Under the pieces are notes generated by a model that saw only the letters and a list, made by a program, of their open reading frames with translations, was not told the origin of the DNA and searched no databases. DNA of 37,349 nucleotides. Origin: an uncultured Prevotellaceae bacterium (GTDB lineage Bacteria > Bacteroidota > Bacteroidia > Bacteroidales > Bacteroidaceae). Numbering within the stretch: the first letter of the stretch is position 1; each line of letters opens with the position of its first letter. The DNA is taken from contig CADACW010000035.1 in NCBI GenBank assembly GCA_902786565.1, positions 1 through 37,349 of the forward strand. The letters are read 5' to 3'. This document shows positions 29,370 to 37,349 of the stretch, piece after piece. The position numbers were made by a program, and so were the translations under genes.

Positions 29370-29561
29370 ATGGCACATCCTAAAAGAAGACAATCGAGCA
29401 CACGTACCGCAAAACGCCGTACCCACGACAAAGCTGTAGCACCCACACTGGCCATCTGCCCCAACTGCGGTGCCTACTACGTGTATCACACCGTATGCCC
29501 CACCTGCGGCTACTACCGTGGCAAGGTGGCCATCAAGAAAGAGGACGAAGTTGCTGAGTAA
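29370..29561 (+). CDS. rpmF: 50S ribosomal protein L32
   Basis: A 63-residue basic ribosomal protein. The start MAHPKRRQSSTRTAKRRTHD and the two CxxC pairs in ICPNCGAYYV and VCPTCGYYRG are diagnostic of the zinc-binding form of L32. It is a component of the large ribosomal subunit. It sits between yceD and fabH as in many bacteria, linking ribosome and lipid synthesis. Its TAA stop is 3 bp before the fabH ATG. Confidence 0.98.
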   Translation: MAHPKRRQSSTRTAKRRTHDKAVAPTLAICPNCGAYYVYHTVCPTCGYYRGKVAIKKEDEVAE

Positions 29562-29564
29562 TTG

Positions 29565-30566
29565 ATGGGAAAGATTAACGCGATAATCACCGGCGTAGGA
29601 GGGTATGTGCCTGACTATATCCTGACCAACGAGGAGCTGTCGCGCATGGTCGACACCAACGATGAGTGGATTATGTCGCGTGTCGGCATCAAGGAGCGCC
29701 GCATCCTCACCGAAGAGGGTCTGGGCACTTCCTACATGGCGCGCAAGGCTGCCAAGCTGCTGATGAAGAAGACTGGCGCCACACCGGAGTCCATCGACGC
29801 ACTCATAGTGGCTACTTCTACTGCCGATTATCATTATCCTTCTACCGCCAGCATCGTCATAGGCAAGTTGGGCCTGCCCAATGCCTTCGCCTTCGACCTG
29901 TGGGGGGCCTGCTGTGGATTCGTCTACAGCCTTGACGTGGCCTCGGCCATGATTCAGAGTGGCCGCTTCAAGCGCATCATTGTCATCGGAGCCGACAAGA
30001 TGTCGTCGGTGACCGACTACAAGGACCGCCAGACCTGCCCCCTCTTTGGCGACGGCGCTGCCGCCGTGATGGTGGAAGCCACCGACGAGGAGAACATCGG
30101 ACTGATCGACTCCTATCTGCGCACTGACGGTCTGGGGCTGCCTTTCCTCCACATGAAGGCCGGCGGCTCAGTGAGTCCTGCCAGCCACTTCACCGTGGAC
30201 CACCACATGCACTTCACTTACCAGGAGGGCCGCACCGTCTTCCGCTATGCCGTGACCGACATGAGCGACGACTGCGCCATCATTGCCGAGCGCAACCACC
30301 TGGACAAGGATAGCATACAGTGGGTGGTGCCCCACCAGGCCAATATGCGCATCATCGAGGCCGTGGCCCGCAGGCTCGACATCCCGATGGAGAAGGTGAT
30401 GGTCAACATCGAGCGCTACGGCAACACGTCGGCAGCCACCATCCCTCTGGCTTTGTGGGAATACGAGCCGCAGCTCAAGAAGGGCGACAACGTGATTATG
30501 ACGGCCTTCGGAGCCGGATTCGCCCACGGGGCAAACTATCTCCGCTGGGCATACGACGGGAAATGA
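29565..30566 (+). CDS. fabH: 3-oxoacyl-ACP synthase III
   Basis: A 333-residue condensing enzyme with catalytic Cys116 in DLWGACCGF, His257 in VVPHQANMRII and Asn287 in RYGNTSAAT. The N-terminal TNDEWIMSRVGIKERRI motif is specific to FabH. It starts fatty acid synthesis by condensing a short acyl-CoA with malonyl-ACP; in Bacteroidota branched primers are also used. The true start is the ATG at 29565; a TTG at 29562 directly precedes it. It has no obvious direct link to the polyene-type operon, though it might supply a primer. Its stop overlaps the start of a helicase gene (ATGA at 30563-30566). Confidence 0.96.
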   Translation: MGKINAIITGVGGYVPDYILTNEELSRMVDTNDEWIMSRVGIKERRILTEEGLGTSYMARKAAKLLMKKTGATPESIDALIVATSTADYHYPSTASIVIGKLGLPNAFAFDLWGACCGFVYSLDVASAMIQSGRFKRIIVIGADKMSSVTDYKDRQTCPLFGDGAAAVMVEATDEENIGLIDSYLRTDGLGLPFLHMKAGGSVSPASHFTVDHHMHFTYQEGRTVFRYAVTDMSDDCAIIAERNHLDKDSIQWVVPHQANMRIIEAVARRLDIPMEKVMVNIERYGNTSAATIPLALWEYEPQLKKGDNVIMTAFGAGFAHGANYLRWAYDGK

Positions 30567-32455
30567 CCCCTTCGCCCGAAGCCACAAACTCGCCCATACT
30601 GGAGTTGCAGCGGCAACGCATGCTGTTGCAGATGGAGTATGAGCAGGAGAAGGCGGCCTACAAGCAGCAAGCCGAGGCCATAGGTCTGCGAAGACTGGTG
30701 GAGCGAGGCGACGCATGGCTGCCCGTGCGCATGGGGCGCAGTTACTACAACTCTCTCAACCAACTGTGTGTGGAGGCATTCCGCACGCAACAAGACGATG
30801 ACGAGGCCGACCATAACTTCGAGTTTGGTCGGCCTGTTATGTTTTTCTCTGTCGGCGACGAGGCGGCAGTCACTTACCACTTTGGCGGAAACGTCAGTTT
30901 CGTCGACGGCGACCGCATGGTGGTGGCCGTGGCCGACGGGGCACCCATCACCGACCTGCTGCAACCCGCCGACGGGCGGCAGGTGGGCGTGCAGCTCTTC
31001 TTCGACGAGACCAGCTATCGGCTGATGTTCGAAGCCCTGGAGCGAACCATGAGGGCAAAAGGGCGTCTGGGCTATCTGCGCGACCTGTTCTACACCCGGC
31101 AGAAAGCCGAGACCTTCACATTCCCCGATATGGGTTTTGAGTATCTGAACAAGACACAGGAGCACGCCGTCAACGAGGTGCTGCGGGCCAAGGATGTGGC
31201 CGTGGTGCACGGCCCTCCCGGCACAGGCAAGACCACCACGCTGGTGGAGGCCATCTATGAGACCCTGCGGCGCGAAAGCCAGGTGCTGGTATGCGCCCAG
31301 AGCAATATGGCCGTCGACTGGATTTCGGAGAAGCTGGTGGACCGTGGGCTCAACGTGCTGCGCATAGGCAATCCCACACGGGTCGACGACAAGATGCTCT
31401 CCTTCACCTACGAGCGCCGCTTCGAGGCCCATCCCGACTATCCGCAGCTGTGGGCCATACGCAAGGCCATACGCGAACTGCGGCAGACCAAGAAGCGCAC
31501 AGACAACTGGCACCAGAAGATGGACCGGCTGAAGGGCCGTGCCGTAGAGCTGGAACTGCGCATCAACGCGCAGCTCTTTGGCGAGGCACGTGTCATCGCA
31601 TCAACCCTGGTGGGCTCGGCCAACCGGCTGCTCGACGGCATGAAGTTCGGCACACTCTTCATAGACGAGGCGGCCCAGGCACTGGAGGCCGCCTGCTGGA
31701 TTCCCATACGTAGGGCCAGCCGCGTCGTCTTTGCAGGCGATCACTGCCAGCTGCCACCGACGGTGAAATGCTACGAGGCCCTGAAAGGCGGTCTCGGACG
31801 GACGCTGATGGAGCGCATCTGTGCCCAGAAGCCCGAGGTGGTGACCCTGCTTCGGATGCAGTACCGCATGCACGAAGACATCATGCGATTCTCGTCAGAC
31901 TGGTTTTACCACAACATGATGATTGCGGCCCCCGAAGTGAAAAACCGCAGCATACTGGACCTTGACCTGCCCATCACCTGGGTGGACACAGGGCTGTATG
32001 AGTCGGCCGAAGCCACCGTGGGCAGCGGGTCGCACCAGAACGACACCGAAGCGCAGCTCACCCTTCTGGCCCTGCAGGCCTACTTCGAACTGATAGGCAA
32101 AGAGCGCATCATGGACGAGCGGCTCGACGTGGGCATCATTTCGCCCTACAGGGCACAGGTGCAGCTGCTGCGCCATCTGCTGAAGAAAAACGAGGTGCTG
32201 AAGCCCTTCCGCCGGCATATAGCCGTGAACACCGTCGACGGATTCCAGGGGCAGGAGCGCGACATCATCGTCATTTCGCTGGTGCGCTCAAACGACGAGG
32301 GCCAAATAGGATTCCTGCGCGACCTGCGCCGTATGAATGTGGCCATCACCAGGGCAAGGATGAAACTCATCATCCTGGGAGACCGCCAGACACTGACGCG
32401 CCACCCCTTCTATCGCAAATTATGGCAATATGTGGAGGCCCTGAAGCAGGAATAA
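30563..32455 (+). CDS. SF1 DNA/RNA helicase, Upf1/IGHMBP2-like
   Basis: A 630-residue protein with an N-terminal coiled-coil-like helix (ELQRQRMLLQMEYEQEKAAY), a beta-barrel 1B-like domain and two RecA domains. Helicase motifs: I GPPGTGKTTT, II LFIDEAAQALEA, III GDHCQLPPTV, IV QYRMHEDIMRFSSD, V VNTVDGFQGQERDI and VI MNVAITRAR. This set is that of the Upf1-like superfamily 1B (AAA_11/AAA_12), ATP-dependent 5'-3' helicases; the bacterial substrate (DNA or RNA) is not known. The ATG at 30563 overlaps the fabH stop, so translation is coupled; the frame upstream of it is a shadow of fabH. Length agrees with Bacteroidota homologues. Confidence 0.93.
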   Translation: MTPSPEATNSPILELQRQRMLLQMEYEQEKAAYKQQAEAIGLRRLVERGDAWLPVRMGRSYYNSLNQLCVEAFRTQQDDDEADHNFEFGRPVMFFSVGDEAAVTYHFGGNVSFVDGDRMVVAVADGAPITDLLQPADGRQVGVQLFFDETSYRLMFEALERTMRAKGRLGYLRDLFYTRQKAETFTFPDMGFEYLNKTQEHAVNEVLRAKDVAVVHGPPGTGKTTTLVEAIYETLRRESQVLVCAQSNMAVDWISEKLVDRGLNVLRIGNPTRVDDKMLSFTYERRFEAHPDYPQLWAIRKAIRELRQTKKRTDNWHQKMDRLKGRAVELELRINAQLFGEARVIASTLVGSANRLLDGMKFGTLFIDEAAQALEAACWIPIRRASRVVFAGDHCQLPPTVKCYEALKGGLGRTLMERICAQKPEVVTLLRMQYRMHEDIMRFSSDWFYHNMMIAAPEVKNRSILDLDLPITWVDTGLYESAEATVGSGSHQNDTEAQLTLLALQAYFELIGKERIMDERLDVGIISPYRAQVQLLRHLLKKNEVLKPFRRHIAVNTVDGFQGQERDIIVISLVRSNDEGQIGFLRDLRRMNVAITRARMKLIILGDRQTLTRHPFYRKLWQYVEALKQE

Positions 32456-32508
32456 CGCACAAAAACGAATGGTTCTTGACCACCTGCGTTTTAAAGTTTG
32501 TTATATTC

Positions 32509-32539
32509 TTGCGCCATTCCCAAAATTGTTGTAACTTTG
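32509..32539 (+). promoter_or_regulatory. Promoter of the mutAB operon
   Basis: TTG (32509-32511), 20 nt, TAACTTTG (32532-32539), about 53 nt before the mutA ATG. The leader is too short to hold a cobalamin riboswitch. Confidence 0.75.
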
Positions 32540-32592
32540 CAATCCCAATGAATTTTTTCTATTTTATGTAATAATACACTAACAACCAAACT

Positions 32593-34452
32593 ATGTCAAA
32601 CATCAAAGAAAAACTCTTCACCGAGTTTACCGCCCCTACTACACAGGAGTGGTTGGACAAGATTGAAGTGGACCTGAAAGGGGCCGACTTCCAGAAAAGG
32701 CTCGTGTGGAGAACAAACGAAGGTTTTAATGTGCAGCCTTTCTATCGCCGCGAGGACTTGAAGGACCTGAAGACGCCAGAGGCACTGCCCGGCGAGTTCC
32801 CCTTTGTACGTGGCAACAAGAAAGACTCTAACGAGTGGTACGTCCGTCAGAACATCAAGGTGGACGACCCGGTGGAGGGCAACAAAAAGGCTCTCGACAT
32901 CCTGATGAAGGGCGTGGACAGCATCGGTTTCCGCTTCGAGGCCGAACAACTGAATGCCGATTTCATTGAGAAACTGCTCAAGGACATCCGCCTGGACATC
33001 GTGGAGGTGAGCTATCGCACCTGCCAGCGTCACGTGCTGGAACTGGCCGACCTCCTCGTGGACTACATCGAGAAGAAGGGCTACGACAAGGAGAAAATAG
33101 TGGGAGGCATCGGATTCGACCCTATCGAGCGCATGCTGATGAAGGGCAAGGACACCACCATGCTCCTGCCCGAAATGCCCAAGCTGGTGGAGAAACTGAA
33201 GGACCTGCCCAACCTGCGCTGCGTTATGGTGCACAGCGACCTGCTGAACAACAGCGGCGCCTACATCGTGCAGGAGTTGGGCTATGCCCTCGCTTGGGGC
33301 AACGAGTATCTGCAGCAGCTCACCGATGCTGGTGTCGATGTGGACCTCGCCGCCAAGAAAATCAAGTTCTATATGGGCATCTCCGAAAACTACTTCATGG
33401 AGATTGCCAAGTTCCGTGCAGCACGTCTGCTCTGGGCTCAGATTGTCAAGCAGTACGAGCCTAAGTGCGACTGCGCCTGCAAGATGATTATCAACGCCAC
33501 GACGTCAACCTATAATCAAACACTGTTTGATTCCTACGTCAACCTGCTCCGTTCACAGACCGAGGCCATGAGCGCCGCACTTGGTGGCGTACACTCGATG
33601 GTGGTAACGCCGTTTGACGCGCCATACGAGAAGGCTACTGACTTCAGCGAGCGCATTGCCCGCAACCAGCAGCTGCTCATCAAGGAGGAGAGCCACTTCG
33701 ACCGCATCGTCGACCCCTCGGCAGGCTCATATTACATTGAGCACCTGACCGATGCGCTGGCAAAGGAGGCCTGGAAGCTGTTCCTCAAAGTGGAGGAAGA
33801 AGGCGGTTTCCTCGCTGCCGTCAAGGCCGGAACCGTACAGGCCGACATCAACGCCACCAACGTCAAGCGCCACGGCGATGCCGCCAAGCGCAAGGAGTTC
33901 ATCCTCGGCACAAACCAGTTCCCCAACTTCACCGAGAAGAGCGAGGGCAAAGAGCCGTGTCCCGTTTGTTGCTGTACCACAGCAACCCACGCAGACGACC
34001 CCGACGTGCCCGCCCTGACAATCAGTCGCCTGGCCTCTGACTTCGAGACCCTGCGCCTGACCACGGAGAAGGCCGCCAAGGTGCCTGTCGCCTTCATGCT
34101 GACCATCGGCAATCTGGCCATGCGTCAGGCCCGTGCACAGTTCTCTTGCAACTTCCTCGCCTGCGCCGGCTATAAGGTGATTGACAACCTCGGCTTCAAG
34201 ACCGTAGAGGAGGGTGTCGACGCTGCCCTTGAGGCTGGTGCCGACATCGTGGTCATCTGTTCGAGCGACGATGAGTATGCCGAGTATGCCATTCCAGCAT
34301 TCCAGTACCTCAACGGGCGCGCCATGTTCGTAGTTGCCGGCGCACCCGCCTGCATGGAAGACCTGAAGGCTGCAGGCATCGAAAACTACATCCACGTGAA
34401 GTGCAACGTCTTGGAAACCCTCAAGGAGTATAATCAGAAACTTGGTATCTAA
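32593..34452 (+). CDS. mutA: Methylmalonyl-CoA mutase small subunit
   Basis: A 619-residue protein with the methylmalonyl-CoA mutase barrel (WLDKIEVDLKGADFQKRLVW, GIGFDPIERMLMKGKD, YMGISENYFMEIAKFRAARL). The C-terminal domain resembles the B12-binding fold (ADIVVICSSDDEYAEYAIPA) but lacks the D-x-H-x-x-G cobalt ligand, as usual for the non-catalytic small subunit. An inserted CPVCCCTTATHADDP segment with clustered Cys sits near residue 455. With MutB it forms the heterodimer converting succinyl-CoA and methylmalonyl-CoA, a step of the succinate-propionate pathway. The mutB gene follows 19 bp later. It has its own promoter and the whole unit ends at a terminator after mutB. Confidence 0.95.
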   Translation: MSNIKEKLFTEFTAPTTQEWLDKIEVDLKGADFQKRLVWRTNEGFNVQPFYRREDLKDLKTPEALPGEFPFVRGNKKDSNEWYVRQNIKVDDPVEGNKKALDILMKGVDSIGFRFEAEQLNADFIEKLLKDIRLDIVEVSYRTCQRHVLELADLLVDYIEKKGYDKEKIVGGIGFDPIERMLMKGKDTTMLLPEMPKLVEKLKDLPNLRCVMVHSDLLNNSGAYIVQELGYALAWGNEYLQQLTDAGVDVDLAAKKIKFYMGISENYFMEIAKFRAARLLWAQIVKQYEPKCDCACKMIINATTSTYNQTLFDSYVNLLRSQTEAMSAALGGVHSMVVTPFDAPYEKATDFSERIARNQQLLIKEESHFDRIVDPSAGSYYIEHLTDALAKEAWKLFLKVEEEGGFLAAVKAGTVQADINATNVKRHGDAAKRKEFILGTNQFPNFTEKSEGKEPCPVCCCTTATHADDPDVPALTISRLASDFETLRLTTEKAAKVPVAFMLTIGNLAMRQARAQFSCNFLACAGYKVIDNLGFKTVEEGVDAALEAGADIVVICSSDDEYAEYAIPAFQYLNGRAMFVVAGAPACMEDLKAAGIENYIHVKCNVLETLKEYNQKLGI

Positions 34453-34457
34453 TCATT

Positions 34458-34463
34458 AGGAGG
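34458..34463 (+). promoter_or_regulatory. Consensus Shine-Dalgarno before mutB
   Basis: AGGAGG with an 8-nt spacer to the ATG at 34472. Such a full Shine-Dalgarno is uncommon in this window and fixes the start of mutB; the TTG at 34466 is in frame but lies between the two. Confidence 0.85.
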
Positions 34464-34471
34464 ACTTGAAT

Positions 34472-36637
34472 ATGCGTAAACAATTTAAAGATATTGATAT
34501 CTATGCTGGCATTAAGGCTCAAGATGGTGCCAAGTGGATTAAAGACAATGGAATCGTAGAGAACTGGAAAACCCCTGAGCACATAGAGGTGCGCCCCGTC
34601 TATACGAAAGAGGACCTTGAGGGCATGGAGCACCTGGACTTCACAGCCGGTATCCCCCCCTATCTGCGAGGCCCGTACTCAATGATGTACCCCTTCCGCC
34701 CGTGGACCATCCGCCAGTATGCAGGATTCTCTACCGCCGAGGAGTCTAACGCCTTCTATCGCCGCAATCTGGCGGCTGGTCAGAAGGGACTCTCAGTGGC
34801 CTTCGACCTGCCCACACACCGCGGCTACGACCCCGACAACCCCCGTGTGGTGGGCGATGTGGGTAAGGCTGGCGTGTCTATCTGCAACGAGGAGAACATG
34901 AAGGTGCTCTTCTCAGGCATACCCCTCAACAAGATGTCCGTCTCGATGACCATGAACGGCGCTGTGCTGCCCATCCTGGCCTTCTATATCGTGGCCGGTC
35001 TGGAGCAGGGTGCGCAGCTGGAAGAGATGGCCGGAACAATCCAGAACGATATTCTGAAGGAGTTCATGGTGCGTAACACCTACATCTATCCGCCTGCATT
35101 CTCAATGAAAATCATCGCCGACATCTTTGAGTACACCTCACAGAAGATGCCGAAGTTCAACAGCATTTCCATCTCAGGCTACCATATGCAGGAGGCAGGT
35201 GCTACGGCCGACATCGAGCTGGCCTATACGCTGGCCGACGGTATGGACTATCTGCGCACGGGTGTCAATGCTGGTATTGACGTCGATGCTTTCGCTCCAC
35301 GTCTGTCGTTCTTCTGGGCCATCGGCATGAACCACTTTATGGAGATTGCCAAGATGCGCGCAGGCCGTCTGCTCTGGGCTAAGATCGTGAAGAGCTTCGG
35401 CGCAAAGAACCCCAAGTCGCTGGCTCTGCGCACTCACTCGCAGACCTCCGGATGGAGTCTCACCGAGCAGGACCCCTTCAACAACGTTGGTCGTACTTGT
35501 ATAGAAGCTATGGCTGCTGTCTTAGGACACACGCAGTCATTGCATACAAATGCACTAGACGAAGCTATTGCACTGCCTACAGACTTCTCGGCTCGTATCG
35601 CCCGTAACACGCAGATATACATCCAGAACGAGACCAAGGTGTGCAAGCAGATCGACCCGTGGGCTGGTTCCTACTATGTAGAGACGCTGACCAACGAACT
35701 GGTGCACAAGGCTTGGGAGCACATCCAGGAGATTGAGAAACTCGGCGGTATGGCCAAGGCTATCGAGACTGGTCTGCCAAAGATGCGTATCGAGGAGGCT
35801 GCCGCACGTACACAGGCTCGTATCGACTCAGGCGTGCAGACCATCGTCGGCACCAACAAGTACCGTCTGGAGCACGAGGATCCTATCGACATCCTTGAGG
35901 TGGACAACACAGCCGTGCGCAAGCAGCAGGAGGAGAGTCTGGCACAGGTGCGCTCAACACGCGACGAGGCCGCTTGCCAGGCTGCTCTGAAGGCTATCAC
36001 TGAGTGCGTGCGTGACTTCAACGAGGGCCGTAAGAGCGAAAACAATCTGCTCGACCTCGCAGTCAAGGCTGCTCAGCTGCGCTGCACTTTGGGCGAAATT
36101 TCAGATGCCTGCGAAGAAATCGTGGGCCGTTATAAAGCAGTAATCAGAACTATTTCAGGCGTGTATTCATCAGAAAGTAAGAACGACAGCGATTTTGAGT
36201 TGGCTTGTAAGCTGACCGACGAGTTCGCAGAGAAAGAGGGTCGGCGTCCGCGTATCTTCATCGCCAAGATGGGGCAGGACGGGCACGACCGTGGTGCAAA
36301 AGTAGTGGCCACCGGCTATGCCGACTGCGGCTTCGACGTGGATATGGGCCCGCTGTTCCAGACGCCTGCCGAGGCTGCCCGTGAGGCCGTGGAGAATGAT
36401 GTCCATGTGGTTGGAGCCTCTTCGCTGGCTGCCGGTCACAAGACGCTCATACCGCAGCTCATTGAGGAACTGAAGAAGCTTGGCCGTGAGGATATTATGG
36501 TCATTGCGGGCGGTGTCATCCCCGCACAGGACTACGATTTCCTCTACAAGGCCGGTGTCGCTGCCATCTTCGGCCCTGGCACATCAGTGGCTAAGGCTGC
36601 TGTTGAGATGATGAAGATTTTGCTTGATAAGGAGTAA
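34472..36637 (+). CDS. mutB: Methylmalonyl-CoA mutase large (catalytic) subunit
   Basis: A 721-residue enzyme. The N-terminal TIM barrel has [20 protein letters not shown] and [20 protein letters not shown]. The C-terminal B12 domain has the cobalt-coordinating [13 protein letters not shown] (His605), then [13 protein letters not shown] and IVIAGG-like loops. It catalyses the adenosylcobalamin-dependent radical interconversion of succinyl-CoA and (R)-methylmalonyl-CoA, with MutA as partner. This supports propionate production or odd-chain and amino-acid catabolism. It follows mutA by 19 bp with a consensus ribosome-binding site. The adjacent epimerase and decarboxylase genes are not in this window. 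A short stretch around 35500-35570 has lower GC than the rest of the gene. Confidence 0.97.
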   Translation: MRKQFKDIDIYAGIKAQDGAKWIKDNGIVENWKTPEHIEVRPVYTKEDLEGMEHLDFTAGIPPYLRGPYSMMYPFRPWTIRQYAGFSTAEESNAFYRRNLAAGQKGLSVAFDLPTHRGYDPDNPRVVGDVGKAGVSICNEENMKVLFSGIPLNKMSVSMTMNGAVLPILAFYIVAGLEQGAQLEEMAGTIQNDILKEFMVRNTYIYPPAFSMKIIADIFEYTSQKMPKFNSISISGYHMQEAGATADIELAYTLADGMDYLRTGVNAGIDVDAFAPRLSFFWAIGMNHFMEIAKMRAGRLLWAKIVKSFGAKNPKSLALRTHSQTSGWSLTEQDPFNNVGRTCIEAMAAVLGHTQSLHTNALDEAIALPTDFSARIARNTQIYIQNETKVCKQIDPWAGSYYVETLTNELVHKAWEHIQEIEKLGGMAKAIETGLPKMRIEEAAARTQARIDSGVQTIVGTNKYRLEHEDPIDILEVDNTAVRKQQEESLAQVRSTRDEAACQAALKAITECVRDFNEGRKSENNLLDLAVKAAQLRCTLGEISDACEEIVGRYKAVIRTISGVYSSESKNDSDFELACKLTDEFAEKEGRRPRIFIAKMGQDGHDRGAKVVATGYADCGFDVDMGPLFQTPAEAAREAVENDVHVVGASSLAAGHKTLIPQLIEELKKLGREDIMVIAGGVIPAQDYDFLYKAGVAAIFGPGTSVAKAAVEMMKILLDKE

Positions 36638-36650
36638 AATTGCATTTGAA

Positions 36651-36692
36651 TAGAATCCTCCTACCTGTTGGAAGGGGGATTCTATTTATTTT
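36651..36692 (+). terminator. Intrinsic terminator after mutB
   Basis: TAGAATCCTCC pairs with GGGGGATTCTA (36674-36684; imperfect opposite CTCC) around a short loop, followed by the T-rich TTTATTTTA. Located 14 bp after the mutB stop. Confidence 0.8.
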
Positions 36693-36833
36693 AGAGAAAG
36701 AAGCCGAATAGAGAACGGCGTGAGGAAGCCCTGATGTTTGCCCCCCTTTATTATATTAATAAGGTGTAGCAGATAACGTTTGTAAACTAATCGGAAAACT
36801 TCTCACTTTTTTTTCAAAAAAAGCGGTAAAAAG

Positions 36834-36864
36834 TTTGTTGGTATTGAAAAAGTGCGTACCTTTG
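36834..36864 (+). promoter_or_regulatory. rRNA operon promoter
   Basis: TTTG (36834-36837), 19 nt, TACCTTTG (36857-36864): a near-perfect Bacteroidota promoter about 240 bp before the 16S gene, with an A/T-rich run just upstream that may be an UP-like element. Confidence 0.85.
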
Positions 36865-36908
36865 CATCCGCTAAACAGGCAAAGTGCCTGCTGAGGCGTT
36901 AAGAAAGA

Positions 36909-36978
36909 GTTCTTTGAAACAGTTACATAGACAGAATGAAGTAGTACAAGAAGCGGCGGCAGACAAGTTTTGCCGCCG
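36909..36978 (+). promoter_or_regulatory. rRNA leader with boxA-like antitermination motif and hairpin
   Basis: GTTCTTTGA at 36909-36917 resembles bacterial boxA (TGCTCTTTAA) and is typical of Bacteroidota rRNA leaders. A hairpin CGGCGGCA/TGCCGCCG lies at 36954-36978. A further small hairpin, AGCCC-TTTT-GGGCT, is at 37070-37083, just before the mature 16S end. The 463-bp gap 36638-37100 has no protein gene. Confidence 0.6.
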
Positions 36979-37101
36979 GGTAGAGGAAACAAGAACCGTC
37001 AATATTTGAAGGTGCTTTTTGGCTCGATAATGATTGGATGTCCGTCCAAGCCGTCAGACAAGAGAGCGTAGCCCTTTTGGGCTTTGCTAAGATACATTTT
37101 T

Positions 37102-37349
<248 letters not shown>

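Noticed and set aside
30320-30562. N-terminal extension of the helicase upstream of 30563
   Set aside because: It overlaps fabH in another frame and has the composition of a shadow; the ATGA-coupled ATG at 30563 gives the normal family length.
32456-32592. Cobalamin riboswitch before mutA
   Set aside because: Only 137 bp, with a promoter in the middle and about 50 nt of leader; no B12-box-like sequence seen.
36638-37101. tRNA genes near the rRNA operon start
   Set aside because: No cloverleaf or T-loop motif seen; Ile/Ala tRNAs would be expected after the 16S gene, outside the window.

Overview
The window looks like chromosomal DNA of a gut or rumen Bacteroidota of the Prevotella/Segatella type. 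This rests on many promoters of the Bacteroidota form (TTTG, about 20 nt, then TAnnTTTG), weak Shine-Dalgarno signals, a GT3-type glycogen synthase, split methylmalonyl-CoA mutase genes, ECF sigma/outer-membrane protein pairs, and a 16S rRNA 5' end at the right edge. Genus is an inference from these features; the 16S fragment is too short for me to place it more closely.

Layout. 1-5.0 kb (mostly minus strand): the start of an Rpn-like PD-(D/E)XK protein, a large TonB-receptor-like outer-membrane protein, an ECF sigma factor and a small secreted protein. 5.1-7.8 kb (plus): glycogen synthase, then a promoter-driven structured leader with a boxA-like motif, then an unrecognised Trp-rich protein. 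7.8-9.7 kb (minus): a second ECF sigma factor translationally coupled to a membrane-anchored protein with a beta-barrel-like end. 10.1-18.3 kb (plus): a tight operon of GNAT-like protein, ketosynthase, ACP, ApeP-like dehydratase, MMPL/RND exporter, CrtI-like FAD oxidoreductase, FabG and LolA-like protein. It has the logic of an aryl-polyene/flexirubin-type lipid pathway but lacks starter-loading genes. 18.4-19.6 kb: a second Rpn-like protein with an RAEG repeat tail, and a possible gene remnant. 19.8-22.4 kb: alpha-glucan phosphorylase. 22.8-25.6 kb: CPA2 antiporter coupled to a LolD-like ATPase. 25.6-27.0 kb (minus): a three-gene DUF3791/DUF3990/DUF3791-like module plus an STM3941-family membrane protein. 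27.2-32.5 kb (plus): CvfB-like protein and cyclophilin, then the yceD-rpmF-fabH lipid/ribosome locus with a coupled Upf1-like helicase. 32.6-36.6 kb: mutA and mutB. 36.7 kb to the end: rRNA promoter, leader and the start of 16S rRNA.

How the genes fit together: glycogen synthase and phosphorylase store and release glucose; MutAB serves the B12-dependent succinate-propionate route; FabH with the polyene-type operon covers primary and specialised acyl chains. The observations most worth a second look are a ~124-bp repeat with three hairpin units present twice without gaps (3602 and 22467), the structured boxA-like leader at 6783-7088, the ADP-ribosyltransferase-like DUF3990 gene between two similar 71-residue proteins, and the polyene-type operon without loading enzymes.
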